64,000 bases of DNA from Dipteris shenzhenensis (taxonomy: Eukaryota > Polypodiophyta > Polypodiopsida > Gleicheniales): assembly GCA_047967505.1 (NCBI GenBank), contig CM106539.1. One strand, 5' to 3'. Below the pieces are notes generated by a model. That model saw only the letters and a program-made list of their open reading frames with translations. It was not told the DNA's origin and did no database searches. Position 1 is the stretch's first letter. Each line of letters opens with the position of its first letter. Both the position numbers and the translations under genes were made by a program. Of the stretch, positions 13,801 through 26,600 are shown piece by piece.

Positions 13801-14588
13801 CTAGGATCTCTACTGTGTATCAGTACTGATTCTTGACAGTTATCTGCCAGTCACCAGAAACATTTTGAAACACAGGAACACAAAATGTTTCCCAAAGAAA
13901 AGGAAAAGTTTTAAAACCTAATTTGTGTGATTTTGTTCCCTTTTTCCTGAAAGTGCTCAAGGGTTTTTATTACATGGGCTATATTCTCTGAAGCTTGTTC
14001 TGTATGTTTTTGTATTGGAGAAAGTCTAATTTTTTAAATTCTTTTGAGGATAAAATTGTGCAGAAGCTCTTTACAGGTCGGATTTCTTTCCGGGTCTGGG
14101 GTGGATGCTAACACGGGATCTTTGGAAGGAACTTTCACCCAAGTGGCCAAGAGCATATCCACTACTTTGTCCCTATAACACTGTTATTCTAGTTCCATCA
14201 GTTTTTATGCTTTATTCAAAATTATTAATGCTATCCTTTGACTATCACACTTATTGGGATGATTGGCTGAGGCTAAATGAAACTCGAAAAGGTCGACAAT
14301 TCATTCGCCCTGAAATCTGCAGGACTTACAACTTTGGAGTGCAGGTATGCAAGATCCTGAAATTTTTCCATCCCAAGTTTGTCCCCTTACAGCTCTGAGA
14401 ACAGAATTGCTTTAATGGAGAGGTCAGCCATGAATAAGGGAGATGGGACAACATATTTGGATGGTGATATGTGATAGCATTGTTGATTATTATTTTTGAA
14501 TGGCTATGCAATGTCAATCAAGTGAGGTGATTATTATGATGTTCCGTGTTTAATCTGCTTTTTAACTGGGAACCTTCATACCACCAGC

Positions 14589-14636
<48 letters not shown>

Positions 14637-17600
14637 CCCCCCCCCCCCCCCCCCCCCCCCGTCCTTCCTTCTTCCCCCCTCTCTCTCCCTCCTCGTGTGC
14701 CCCTCCACCCAAAAGAGGGGAAAGAGAGTAAGAACACGTTTATGCAACTGAATGATGACACTTCAGTTTCAATGTATGTATATGTGGATACTTCTGATTT
14801 ATTTGAGCTGAGGCAAGCAATCCTTGGTAGATCTTAGAGTGCACACACACATGATAAACAAACCCAAAACACATAGACGTACAAAAAATACACATACTCA
14901 AAAAACCAGTCCCCTCCAAAAAGAGGCAACCCAAATATTTAACAAAATTCCCATATTTTTTGAAAAAAAGTTTAAAATAATCATATAATTTTTACTTTTT
15001 AAAATGATGTTTTGTCTACAAGTGCCACATTTTGTAGAAACGTTTCAGCTAGAAATGTTGTGTCAGGTTTTGACCTCTCATTGTAGAAGATGATGTCTCT
15101 GCTGGTGTATTGTTCCAAGAAACCCCCAGGGTCAGACCAAAGGGTACCATTGCAGTTTCATACTGCAATTCTCAGCCCCCCTTGTGCCCTCATCTCCTGG
15201 GTCTGACACCGTCATGTTCTGTCCATCTCTCCTTCTTCTTTTTCTTCCCTTTCCTCCGATTCTGCTCTCTCTGATAATCACCTTCCTATCTCTATAGATA
15301 GTCCATTTACCTGCATCCCTTGCGGCCATGACACGCACCATTCCCTCTCTCCAGTGCTCTTGTTGTAGCAATGTGGGGTCATCATCCAAGTATATTCTTG
15401 TTCCTTTCAAGGTTTTCCCTCATGTTCATGAGGGTAGACTTGTCCATTGCTGTCTGGAGCTTCATTATGAGGGGTCTTGTTGGGGCATTGTGTTATGCTC
15501 TAGCCGAGGTAGCATGACCTCGGAAGAATCAGTCGACATTTCCCTTAAGGATCTATGTTTGTAATATATTTGTTTGCGCTTCATGTAAATGATCGGGAGG
15601 GAATTAATGTCAAGGTCCTAGGTGAGGGTTGATAGCACCAGATTAGGTGGATCTAAGGCTAAGGGTCTAATGCAAGAAATGTGCCTAGGGGCAAAGGAAA
15701 TTAAAGCATCCCAAGAGAGGGGTGAAATGTTGCATTAGTAAGGCCCTATAATGATGACATGTGGCATCTAGATCCATCAAGGGAGATGGGGCTTGTTGAA
15801 GCTAGTGAGAGGTGAGAATGAGCTTTTACGTATGTTTTTGAATTCGAATTCTCAACTAGCTCTCAGGTTTTCAGCAAGAAAGGTTGGGTGGAATAATATC
15901 GGTGCTACTCCCATGATCTGCAGTAGGAAATAGAGAAGGTAGAGAACAATTGGTATTAGAGCCCTCAGGTTGAACGAGGAGTTGGGTGAAAGACCTGCGA
16001 GACAGGCAGTGATTGGACGGGATGTGAAAGGCGTCGTGAGCGTAGGCCTGACAAGGAACGACGTATTTGTTTGGTGGTATTCCCGCGTTGGCTAGCAAGA
16101 GCTTGCGGTGTATTAGGTGAAAGCTTTGGTAATTAAGGGATACGTGGATCGAATGGGTCCCGCAAGGATGGTTGACGAATTACGAATGATCTAATGACGG
16201 ACTAGCGGGGTAGATGGACGCACGGACAGCGTGTAAGCTACCAATGGAATCAGTGAAGTGACTGACGCACGGGCAGTGGTTTGTGAACGCGGTATGTGAA
16301 TCGGACGATGCGTGATCGACGAATTTTGGAGTGGCGACGCACGACGTGACTTACAGTTAGAGCCATGCATGGTCACGTAAACAGTTCGTAGGTAGAGACA
16401 TGTTAATTGTGATCGGGAAGTTACTTGGAGGCTGCAAGATTACGGAGGTTATGGGGAGCCTGTTAAAAAAAAAAGAAAGTTTTGTCACTTCGTCATATCT
16501 CCTGTTATCTGGTTACGTGTCTGGGTAGCCCGTATAGAATTCGACCTAGTTCCCAATGGACTCACAGTCATAGCCTTCTAAGGCCACGCAGACAGTTTGT
16601 AGGCTTAGACCGATTAAAAAAAAAAAACCAAAGAGCTACGCCTTGGTAGAGAAAAAAAGAAGAGCGCATCATTTGTTTGCGGAGCTGAGGCGGGTATACA
16701 GTTTTTTTCGTTTGGTATCATTGGGATATCAAATTGAGAGGTAGAGACTTATCATCTCGATCAGAGAGCGGGCTTTAGGGGACTCGAATTGCGATGTGGA
16801 GCTGAGACAGATTCCCTCAGACAGATTTAGACCAGGGAGCATTTTACTCATTTTCCCCTTTTGTTCTGTCATTCTTGTTTTGTCAGAAACAAATTAGGCT
16901 TTTGTGGTTGTAGCAGTGTTTGCAGTTTACGATGCTATAGCAAGGACATATTATCCCTGCGCATATGCCTGTGTGCTTCAGTCAGAGTTAGTTTGCAGGA
17001 ATTTTCCTAGTAAAGGGAAAAGCGCTATTTGGGTTATGCATGTGTCAAATGCCTAGTCAATGATTGCAGGTATTCCCTAGTATAGGGAATTGTGTCAGAG
17101 TGTCAGTACACTGAATTGTGTCAGTTTGTAAATACAGTGTTCTAGCGGTGTTTATTATTAAAAAAAAACAAAAAAAACAAAACAAAACACCCATTGAACT
17201 GAATGGAAGCAGAAGAAGGGGCTTCCAGGAGGGACCCTGGTGAGTTAATAGTCCGGCCGACCCAGCAGGTGTCGCGCTCAGGAGCTCACACCTGATCTGG
17301 CAGGATTGCATTACTTGAGGATGCCTTGCAGTAGTTATTAGCGCAACAGTTACAGACAAATGCAGGGCAGTCTGAACTTAGAAGAGCAATACATAGTATG
17401 TCTGCTAGATCTTCTCAAGAGGAGAAAGGAAAGGCTCCAATGGAACCGGAGTCTAGTGTCCATACAGTCGAGCCTAGGAAGGCTAAAGTACCAAATATTG
17501 CCAATTACAGACCGGAAAAGTATTCTGGTCGGATGAATGACCGTAGTTCTGATGTCATTGAGACCTGGTTACACAAATGGGACGAGGCGTTCGCCATTTG

Positions 17601-20600
17601 TGAAATCAAAAATGACATCAAGAAGATCCGCGAGGCCACCCACATGTTTAGTGAGGCAGCGGATCAGTGGTGGATTAAGCAACAAAAAGATGGTATAGCA
17701 TCCACTACTTGGGAGGGGTTTAAAAGAGAATTCAGGAAACACTACTTACCTCTTGACGAAGCATCCCGAGCTTGGGATCGGTATAGGAACCTTCGTCAGA
17801 GAAATTCGTCAGTGGCAGAATACATTGATAAGTTTCGAGAGAGCGTAATGAAGATTGATGAACCCCTACCTCAATCAATCCAAGTGAAAGATTTCATATT
17901 CGGATTGAACGATTGGATAAAAATGGAAGTTCGGGCTAAGTACGCGAACACGTTGGATGATGCAATAGCCATAGCGCTGAACTATGAAGATGCCAAGGGC
18001 AACATACCAAGTGGGTTTGCATAGGTTGGGACCCAGTATGGGTACCAAAAGAAATCTGGGTTTAAGAAGAAATGGATTAGTAAAGGGAGCGATTCTTAGC
18101 CGAGTGGTCAAGCCAAGCAGGCGAAACCAGCTGAAACTCCTAAACCAAGTACCACCATTGGAGTGAAAAGGAAAGTAACCCCAATGGCAGCCCGGGCTTG
18201 GTCTAAGTCTCCCTTAAACCCAGAACAAAGAGAAAAAGCGAGGAGAGAAGGATTATGTTTTGGTTGCCTTCAGCCTCATCAGTGAAAGGATTGTCCACGG
18301 AATAAAGATCGTCCGATGGCTGAGATGGTAGTCTCAAAATGCGACGTGGAAATGGAGGGAAGTCCCAGAGCGGAAGAAATGTAGATTCAGCTAGCGGGAT
18401 CTTCTCAGAGGTCAGTACCTTGTTGTTATGTGTGTCTGTTGCTAAGCTAGTAACGAGTGCACCTGATAATATCCTATCTAAGCTCGCAGCAACAGGGTAT
18501 ACAGCCTTTAATGATACAGAGTTAATTAAAATGAAAGGGCAAGTGGCCAATCATGATGTCATTGTGTTGTTTGACTCGGCGTCAACTCACAATGTGATTA
18601 ACTCCAAGCTCGTGAAGAGGATGAAGTTAAAGACTAACCTATCTAACTATGCGTATACACTCAGGATGGCAGACGGAAGTTCAACTGAAGTATGGGACCA
18701 AAGGGTTACCCAGTTAGAGCTTCGTATTCAGGACTATGCTGAGAAGCTTGATTTTGAAATGACGAAGCTTGCTCATGCAGATATAGCCCTGGGTATGGCA
18801 TGGCATTCTAGGAAGAATCCAACCAGTGATTGGAAAAAGCACGTATATCAATTCAAGATGAATGATGTGCTTTATGTCTTGCGAGGTGAAAAAGATATAC
18901 CTCAGGGAGAGTTGGTTTCCGTGATGGAAATCCGAAAAGCTCAAGAAGAGTTTTTATTTCTTTGCACAGCATCGGTAGAGCCGGTTGATGATTCTTCGGC
19001 TAGCACTAATGTTGCGCAAAGTGGTGAGATGGCCAAGTTGGCTAATCTTATAGCAGAGGAGTTCTTTGAATGTTTTAGGGATGAACTACCTTATGGGTTA
19101 CCTCCAGAGCGGAATGTTCAGCATAAGATTGAACTCATCCCGAGGGCAGAACCTGTAAATAGACCTCCCTATAGAATGAGTTTTACTGAAGAGGCGGAGG
19201 TGCGTAGACAACTGGAAGAATACCTCAAGTTGGGGCAGATTCAACCAAGTTTCTCACCTTTTGCTTCGCCAGTGATATTAAAGAAGAAAAAGGATGATAC
19301 GTTTCGCCTCTGTATAGATTACAGAGCATTGAATAATATCATTGGTAAGCATAGGTATCCGATGGCTCGGATTGATGATTTGCTAGATGCATTACATGGA
19401 GCCGTGATTTTCAGCAAGATAGATCTTAAGTGTGGCTACCATCAGATCCGGATTAGAGCCGAGGATGTGCATAAAACCACTTTCAGAAGCAGGTTTTGTC
19501 ATTATGAGTTTTTGGTAATGCCCTTTCGACTTACCAATGCTCCAGCGACGTTCGTCATGCTTATGAACGATTTGATTCGATACCGAAGAGGAAAGGATAA
19601 TAAGGTTGCTGATGCGTTGTCTTGCATTATTCACAATATGAGTTTCACGGTATTAGAGAGTGCTCTGATGACCGAGATTAGAGAAACTCAAAAGGTGGAC
19701 GAGTTTGTCCAGAGCTTATGGCCTAAGGCTCATGTGTTAAAACCCGGGGACAACGAAAAGGATGATGTGGCATCTAGAAAAGGCCAAACTTATTCAAGAT
19801 ATACCATAAGGGATGGTATGCTGAAAAGAAATGGCAAGGTTGTAGTACCTAGTCAGAATGATCTCAGGCAGAGAGTCATTCAACAGTGCCGTGATAGCCC
19901 GTGTGCAGGACACCCAGGGGTCGAGAAGACATATGATCTTGTGAACCGAGATTTCTTTTGGCCAAAGATGAAAAAGCATATTCATGAATATGTGACACGG
20001 TGTTTCTCGTGTCAGGTAAGCAAGGCCAAGCGGGTGAAGCCACCCGGACTTTTACAGCCCTTGGAAGTACCACTACGTAAGTGGGAGATCATTTCCATGG
20101 ACTTTATTGTAGGGCTGCCTACGACACAAGGTGGATATGATTCTATCCTTGTGGTGGTTGATCGTCTAAGCAAGATGGCTCACTTCATTCCGACTAGAGA
20201 GTCTGTTAGTGCTCCACAAGTGGCGGATTTGTTTATTAGACATATATTTCGTCTGCATGGATTGCCTAGATCCATAGTGTCAGACCAAGATGTCAGATTT
20301 ACCGGTCATTTTTGGACAGCGGTATTTGAGACACTAAGGACTGAGTTGGGAATGAGTAGTGGGGATCATACTGAAACGGATGGTCAGACGGAGAGAGTCA
20401 ACCAGACTTCAGAGGATATGCTAAGGGCATATGTGTCATTGAGGCAACATACATGGGACAAGTGGTTGCCATTGTTAGAGTTTGCCTACAATGATAGAAA
20501 ACATTCCTCTACAGGGTTCAGTCCGTTTGAGCTGAACTATGGTTATAGACCAGCGAATCCAACTATAGTTGGAGTACCTCAGAAAGTGCCTAGTGCCAGT

Positions 20601-23600
20601 TGCGGAGAGTGTTCCCAGACTTTATCATCGAGGACGCTGATGTCTGAAGAGGGAAGGATTGTTATGCTCTAGCCGAGGTAGCATGACCTCGGAAGAATCA
20701 GTTGACATTTCCCTTAAAGGATCTATGTTTGTAATATATTTGTTTGCGCTTCATGTAAATCATCGGGAGGGAATTAATGTCGAGGTCCTAGGTGAGGGTT
20801 GATAGCACCAGACTAGGTGGATCTAATGCTAAGGGTCTAATGCAAGAAATGTGCCTAGGGGCAAAGGAAATTAAAGCATCCCAAGAGAGGGGTGAAATGT
20901 TGCATTAGTAAGGCCCTATAATGATGACATGTGGCATCTAGATCCATCTAGGGAGATGGGGCTTGTTGAAGCTAGTGAGAGGTGAGAATGAGCTTTTACG
21001 TATGTTTTTGAATTCGAATTCTGAGCTAGCTCTCAGGTTTTCAGGAAGAAAGGCTGGGTGGAATAATATCGGTGCTACTCCCGTGATCTGCAGTAGGAAA
21101 TAGAGAAGGTAGTTAACACATTGGGTTTGCCAACTCTCCAAGCTGTCTCACATGTGAGGTCGACTCCCATCTTGGTGAACAAGGTTTTGGCATCTGACAT
21201 AGGAGTATCCCGAACTACTTAGCCTCTAACCAAGACATTCAAAACCTTGCTGCTCCTCCTCTTTTCTTCCTCCAGAGCCTCAGAGATGATCTGTTTCTTG
21301 GGGCCTGCTGCACCCTTCTTAACCACATTCTTCCATTCTAGCCTATCTGCTTCCTCTTTGGTGATTTGTTGTGTAAACTCAGCATGCTTTCCTTGCATGG
21401 TTGTCTGCAAGGCTGCCATCTTCTTCTTCAGCTTCGCATTGTCAGATTTCAGTTCTTCCATTGCCTTATGTGCCTCTTCTGGTGTTCCTTGCATCTCTCT
21501 TAGTTGCTATAATTCTGTCCCCATGGCTTGCATTTTGTCATTAAGATTGGTCTTTTCAATTTCCCATGTTGCCTTCTCCTTCTCCCATTCATCCTTCTTG
21601 TGTTATCAACCTGTGCTTTCTCTGTCGTCAAGGTCACGTTGGTGGTCTCGAGGTTATCCACTTTCTTAATCAAGGCCATACATATTTTGCTAAAGTGAGA
21701 CAAAACCTCAGAGGTACTTTTGGGTCGTGTAGCTGTCATTACACTTTCAAGAGCTTTCATGTAGCTTCGTGTCGTCATTCTGCGGTGTATGGGGCTGTTC
21801 ACTGTTTATTGGATATTCCAGAAATGAACAAGGTGATTTCGAATTTGGGAGTAACAGTGATACCTGCTTCTGAAATGAACCATCCAAAAGCTGCTGCTGC
21901 TCCCCGCTGCTCCTGCTGCCCTCCTTCCTGCTCCCCTCCTTGCTGCCCCCTCCCTCCCCTCCTTGCTTCTCCTCCCTCCCCTCCCCCCTACCTTCTGCTC
22001 CCCCCCGCCTCTCCTCCCTCGCTGCTGCAGCCCCCCCCTTCGCGCTGCCTCTTCCCTCCCCTCCCTCCTACCTGCTGCTCCCCCCGCCTCCTCCCTCCCC
22101 TCCTTGCTTCTCCTCCCTCCCCTATCCCCCACCCCCCGCCTCTCCCCCCCCCGAACTACTTAGCCTCTAACCAAGACATTCAAAACCTTGCTGCTCCTCC
22201 TCTTTTCTTCCTCCAGAGCCTCAGAGATGATCTGTTTCTTGGGGCCTGCTGCACCCTTCTTAACCACATTCTTCCATTCTAGCCTATCTGCTTCCTCTTT
22301 GGTGATTTGTTGTGTAAACTCAGCATGCTTTCCTTGCATGGTTGTCTGCAAGGCTGCCATCTTCTTCTTCAGCTTCGCATTCTCAGATTTCAGTTCTTCC
22401 ATTGCCTTATGTGCCTCTTCTGGTGTTCCTTGCATCTCTCTTAGTTGCTATAATTCTGTCCCCATGGCTTGCATTTTGTCATTAAGATTGGTCTTTTCAA
22501 TTTCCCATGTTGCCTTCTCCTTCTCCCATTCATCCTTCTTGTGTTATCAACCTGTGCTTTCTCTGTTGTCAAGGTCACGTTGGTGGTCTCGAGGTTATCC
22601 ACTTTCTCAATCAAGGCGATACATATTTTGCTAAAGTGAGACAAAACCTCAGAGGTACTTTTGGGTCGTGTAGCTGTCATTGCACTTTCAAGAGCTTTCA
22701 TGTAGCTTCGTGTCGTCATTCTGCGGTGTATGGGGCTGTTCACTGTTTATTGCATATTCCAGAAATGAACAAGGTGATTTCGAATTTGGGAGTAACAGTG
22801 ATACCTGCTTCTAATATGAACCATCCGAACGCTGCTGCTGCTCCCCGCTGCTCCTGCTGCCCTCCTTCCTGCTCCCCTCCTTGCTGCCCCCTCCCTCCCC
22901 TCCTTGCTTCTCCTCCCTCCCCTCCCCCCTACCTTCTGCTCCCCCCTGCCTCTCCTCCCTCGCTGCTGCAGCCCCCCCCTTCGCGCTGCCTCTTCCCTCC
23001 CCTCCCTCCTACCCGCTGCTCCCCCTGCCTCCTCCCTCCCCTCCTTGCTTCTCCTCCCTCCCCTATCCCCCACCCCCCGCCTCTGCCCCCCCCCCGCCCC
23101 CCCGACTCCCCTCCCTTGCTGCTGCAGCCTCCCCCTGCGCGCTGCCTCCTCCCCCCTACCTGCTGCTCCCCACGCCTCCCCCCCCCCCCCCCCCCTCCCC
23201 CCCCTCTCTTCCACTCCTCCTCTCCTCTATCCCCCCCTCCTCTCCTCTTGCTGCCGCCCCTATCCCTTTGCTGACTCCTCCTTTACTTATCCTCTCTCTT
23301 CGTCCTTCCTTTCACCCTCTCCCCTCATCTGGAGTACCCTATTCTCCTTTAGGGGTCTCGTGGGCTTCAGGAAAGCGGACGGAGTTCTTCCTTGTGTTTC
23401 AATCGGCCTTTTCCACCTCGATTGACGAATGGGTTCCCACTCAGTCAATCCGTTACCGCCCACACCGGTCGCGAGAACCGTCACTTTCTCAAAAGATGAG
23501 CTACAGTAGTTGCAAAAGGATTGGGAGCATGAGTATTCCACGACTCTCTTCGCACGCATCCATGGCTCCCACCCCTCTAGGTCACAAGCTAGAGATTGGA

Positions 23601-26600
23601 TGCTTGCGGCGCTTTCCTAGGAGCTCGCTCCCCACCTTAAGGATGTTCATTTGTTGAGACGAGGTTTCTTTCAGGTGTGCCTAGATTCCCCGGACGTCAC
23701 GAGAGACTTGCTACAGGCCGGGTTTTTATTTCTAGGCTACAGGAGGATTTTTTTGTTTCCCTTTCAACTGGGCTTTAACCTAGTTGAAGAAGACAAACAT
23801 GGAGTTTATGTTTTCATCAGGTTCCCTGGTCTTCTCTCAGTTTATCACCGGGTTCTTTCAGTTATTGGCGAGAGGTTTGGTGTGGTAGCAAAGATCCCCC
23901 CTCTTCCTGGCAAGCCCTCTTCGGCTGCTGAGGCAGTCAGGATGGATGGGGTATCCAGGGTTAGGATCATTGTCCAGGACCCTAATATTTCAGATGACCA
24001 CATCATGCTACAGCGACCCGATGGGTCCTTCTTCTGCCATAGATTTGAGGTTGCAGGTCGGTAGGACCAGTGCAGGATTTGCAGATCCTCGGGGCACTTC
24101 GCCAGAGATTGCCCAAAGAAGAAAAAGAGGCCCAGAAAGCAACCAGCTCGTACTAGCTTACGATAGAGAGCAAGAGCAGGACCTACCGCTCCACAGGCAC
24201 CGCCTTAGACACGGGCTCCCTCCCCTCCTAGGGCTACACGAGTCCCTCTTGCACCCCACACCACCTGTGGCCCACGGTGGGTTCCGATCGCGGTTAGGCC
24301 CTCTACTTCAGATCACACATCCGCTGCTTCGGAGGCTACCCTCTTGGAGCCTCAGGAGGAGACTAGTGTTCAGGAGCCTTGTTCGAATCCATCCCAGGAT
24401 CAGGCTGTACCTCCCTCAGTAGCCCAGGTTGTTGGCACCTCATCCACAACACTTCTTGATCAAGACTCAGTACAGATGCCTCCTTCTGTGGATAGAGGGA
24501 AGGGGGTCTTATATTCTCTCCCTGCTTCGGTAGGAATCCTTCGTACCCTCCTCCCCAGGACTAGCTCAACGGAACTCCTTTTTCGCTCTGGAGGACCTCT
24601 CTGACCTCCCAGATGATGATTTTGTACCTTCCACTTTCGGAGAGCCAGTTATCGGCATCTCTTTTGAGAGATCTTTCTCTCTCTCACCGATGGACTTTCC
24701 TTCCCTTGGACCTCGTGTGTATGGCAGGAGGTCAGCTCCAGTGGAGGGTTCTTTTTCCGCCACCAGGTCGGGTAAGGTATTCCAACCCGCTTTCTCCCGT
24801 CAATGAGGATAGCCAGTTGAAATATACAGGGATTGGGCGGCATCCCTCATTGCCGTCGCAGACAGCTGATCAGGAATCAGCTCCATCCAGGTGTTTCAGG
24901 TGGTTCCCTAGACATGCTTTTTCTTCAAGAACACAAACTGGATATTAGAGATTGCTCCAAGTCACGTAAGCTGCTTTCGGGCCGGACTTTTTGGCTTCCT
25001 GCCTTGGGAACCAGAGAAGGTACATGCATATTAGTTTCAGACTCTGATCATTGGACATGGTACCATAACCTCCTCCAGGGCCTAGTGGGTTTTAGTTTTG
25101 ATTGATGGATGTAAGGTTGGTTTCCTCAACCTCTATGCTCCGAACAACAGAGGGGACCGTGTTCTGTTTTGGAAAGAGTTGCTCTCGTGGGCTGACATTG
25201 CAGATTCGTGGATTATTAGAGGTGACTTTAACATGGTTGAGGCACCTTCTGATAAGCAAGGGAGTAGAGAAGGTGGTATTTATTCCCTTGAGAGAGCAGC
25301 TTGGGATGCCTTCTTGTTCAGATTCAGTGGTAGAGATGTTTGGTTAGATGATGCATTTCATGTTCAGTCTTAGTCACTTCTGTTTTCATGGTCGAACCAT
25401 AGGGTGCAGATGCCTATCCATGCTCGGATTGAGAGATTCTATGTGGATGACTGGGCTCTTGATAGAGGGGGGAGAGTTTGCATTGCACCTGGTGTTTCCA
25501 CTTTCGATCATTTTTCGGTAGTTTTGTCCATCTCAGAGCCCCATCTGAGAGGATGGTCTCACAGTATCAGGATCCCCGATGCCTTATACACGGATGAGAC
25601 CCTCACAGAGGCAGTCTTGGAGATCTGGGTTTCTCACATGTAGGGGGGGGTGGCCGGTCCTTCACATGTGGCCACAGCACTTGCCAGTTTCAACGACTTT
25701 TATCACTCCGTTGCTAGTGCTCCGCGAGGTGAGGTACTCAGGCGAGAGATTGGTATCTGCCGACAGGTGGCAGCCTTGCAGAGGGAGAAGCAGAAACAAC
25801 CATCAGAGGCTTGGGTACAGGAGCGCCTTGCTACGGCAAGGGCTCAGTTGCAGACATTGCTTGATCAGAGAGAAGAGTATGCCTTCCATGCACGGGAGTC
25901 CTTTTGGATACAGATGGGAGGGAGAGTGAATAAACGCTTTTTCTCTACACTTGGTTCCATACATAGTAGAGAGAGTGTCAGGCAGCTTATTAACTTTGGC
26001 GAGAGATTGGTATCTGCCGACAGGTGGCAGCCTTGCAGAGGGAGAAGCAGAAACGACCATCAGATGCTTGGGTACAGGAGCGCCTTGCTACGGCAAGGGC
26101 TCAATTGCAGACATTGCTTGATCAGAGAGAAGAGTATGCCTTCCATGCACGGGAGTCCTTTTGGATACAGATGGGAGGGAGAGTGAATAAACGCTTTTTC
26201 TCTACACTTGGTTCCATACATAGTAGAGAGAGTGTCAGGCAGCTTATTAACTTTGACGGCATTTTGCAGTCTCATTCGGATACCGTCATGCACTTAGCGA
26301 CAGCTTTCTATGCCTCCCTTCTTTCCGCAAATCCTGACACATAGGCTAGAGATGTGGCTAGAGATGAGATTTGGTAGAGTTTACCTGTGTTGGTCACACC
26401 AGAGATGATATGCTCACTTGATGCATGCTTTACCAACACAGAGTTCAAGAGTGCTCTCTCCGCCCTTCATAAGGACAAATACCCCAGTTCCGATGGTCTT
26501 ACTCCTTTTTTTATAGCCTTTTGGGATATGATTGGTGATCATATTACTTCAGCCCTGCAGGGCATTTGGGACTCGGGTGAGATGCCTGACTCACTGACCG

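Larger units (their letters stand above)
15491..21118 (+). mobile_element. Ty3/gypsy LTR retrotransposon, internally deleted
   Basis: The element has both LTRs, a 5-bp target-site duplication, a primer-binding site, gag, and pol in the order protease, partial reverse transcriptase, integrase, then a polypurine tract (gaagagggaagga, 20647-20659). The LTRs differ at about 14 positions by eye (about 97% identity). Pol lacks the rest of the reverse transcriptase, including the YxDD site, and nearly all of RNase H, so it is non-autonomous. It inserted into an antisense LINE ORF1. Confidence 0.95.

Noticed and set aside
14518-14761. Arg-Glu, Ser-Leu and poly-Pro/Gly frames around 14593-14660 (and similar ones at 29942, 32404, 40385-40932, 46570)
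   Set aside because: They are translations of CT/GA and C/G microsatellites in several frames, not proteins.
15871-16376. Minus-strand frames over the region after the gypsy 5' LTR
   Set aside because: They lie in the gypsy leader between primer-binding site and gag, with no known motif.
21566-23657. Long open frames full of Pro/Ser/Leu or Gly/Arg/Glu across the C-rich tracts
   Set aside because: They follow from low-complexity pyrimidine sequence, are open on both strands, and coincide with a LINE 5' UTR and an antisense LINE ORF1.
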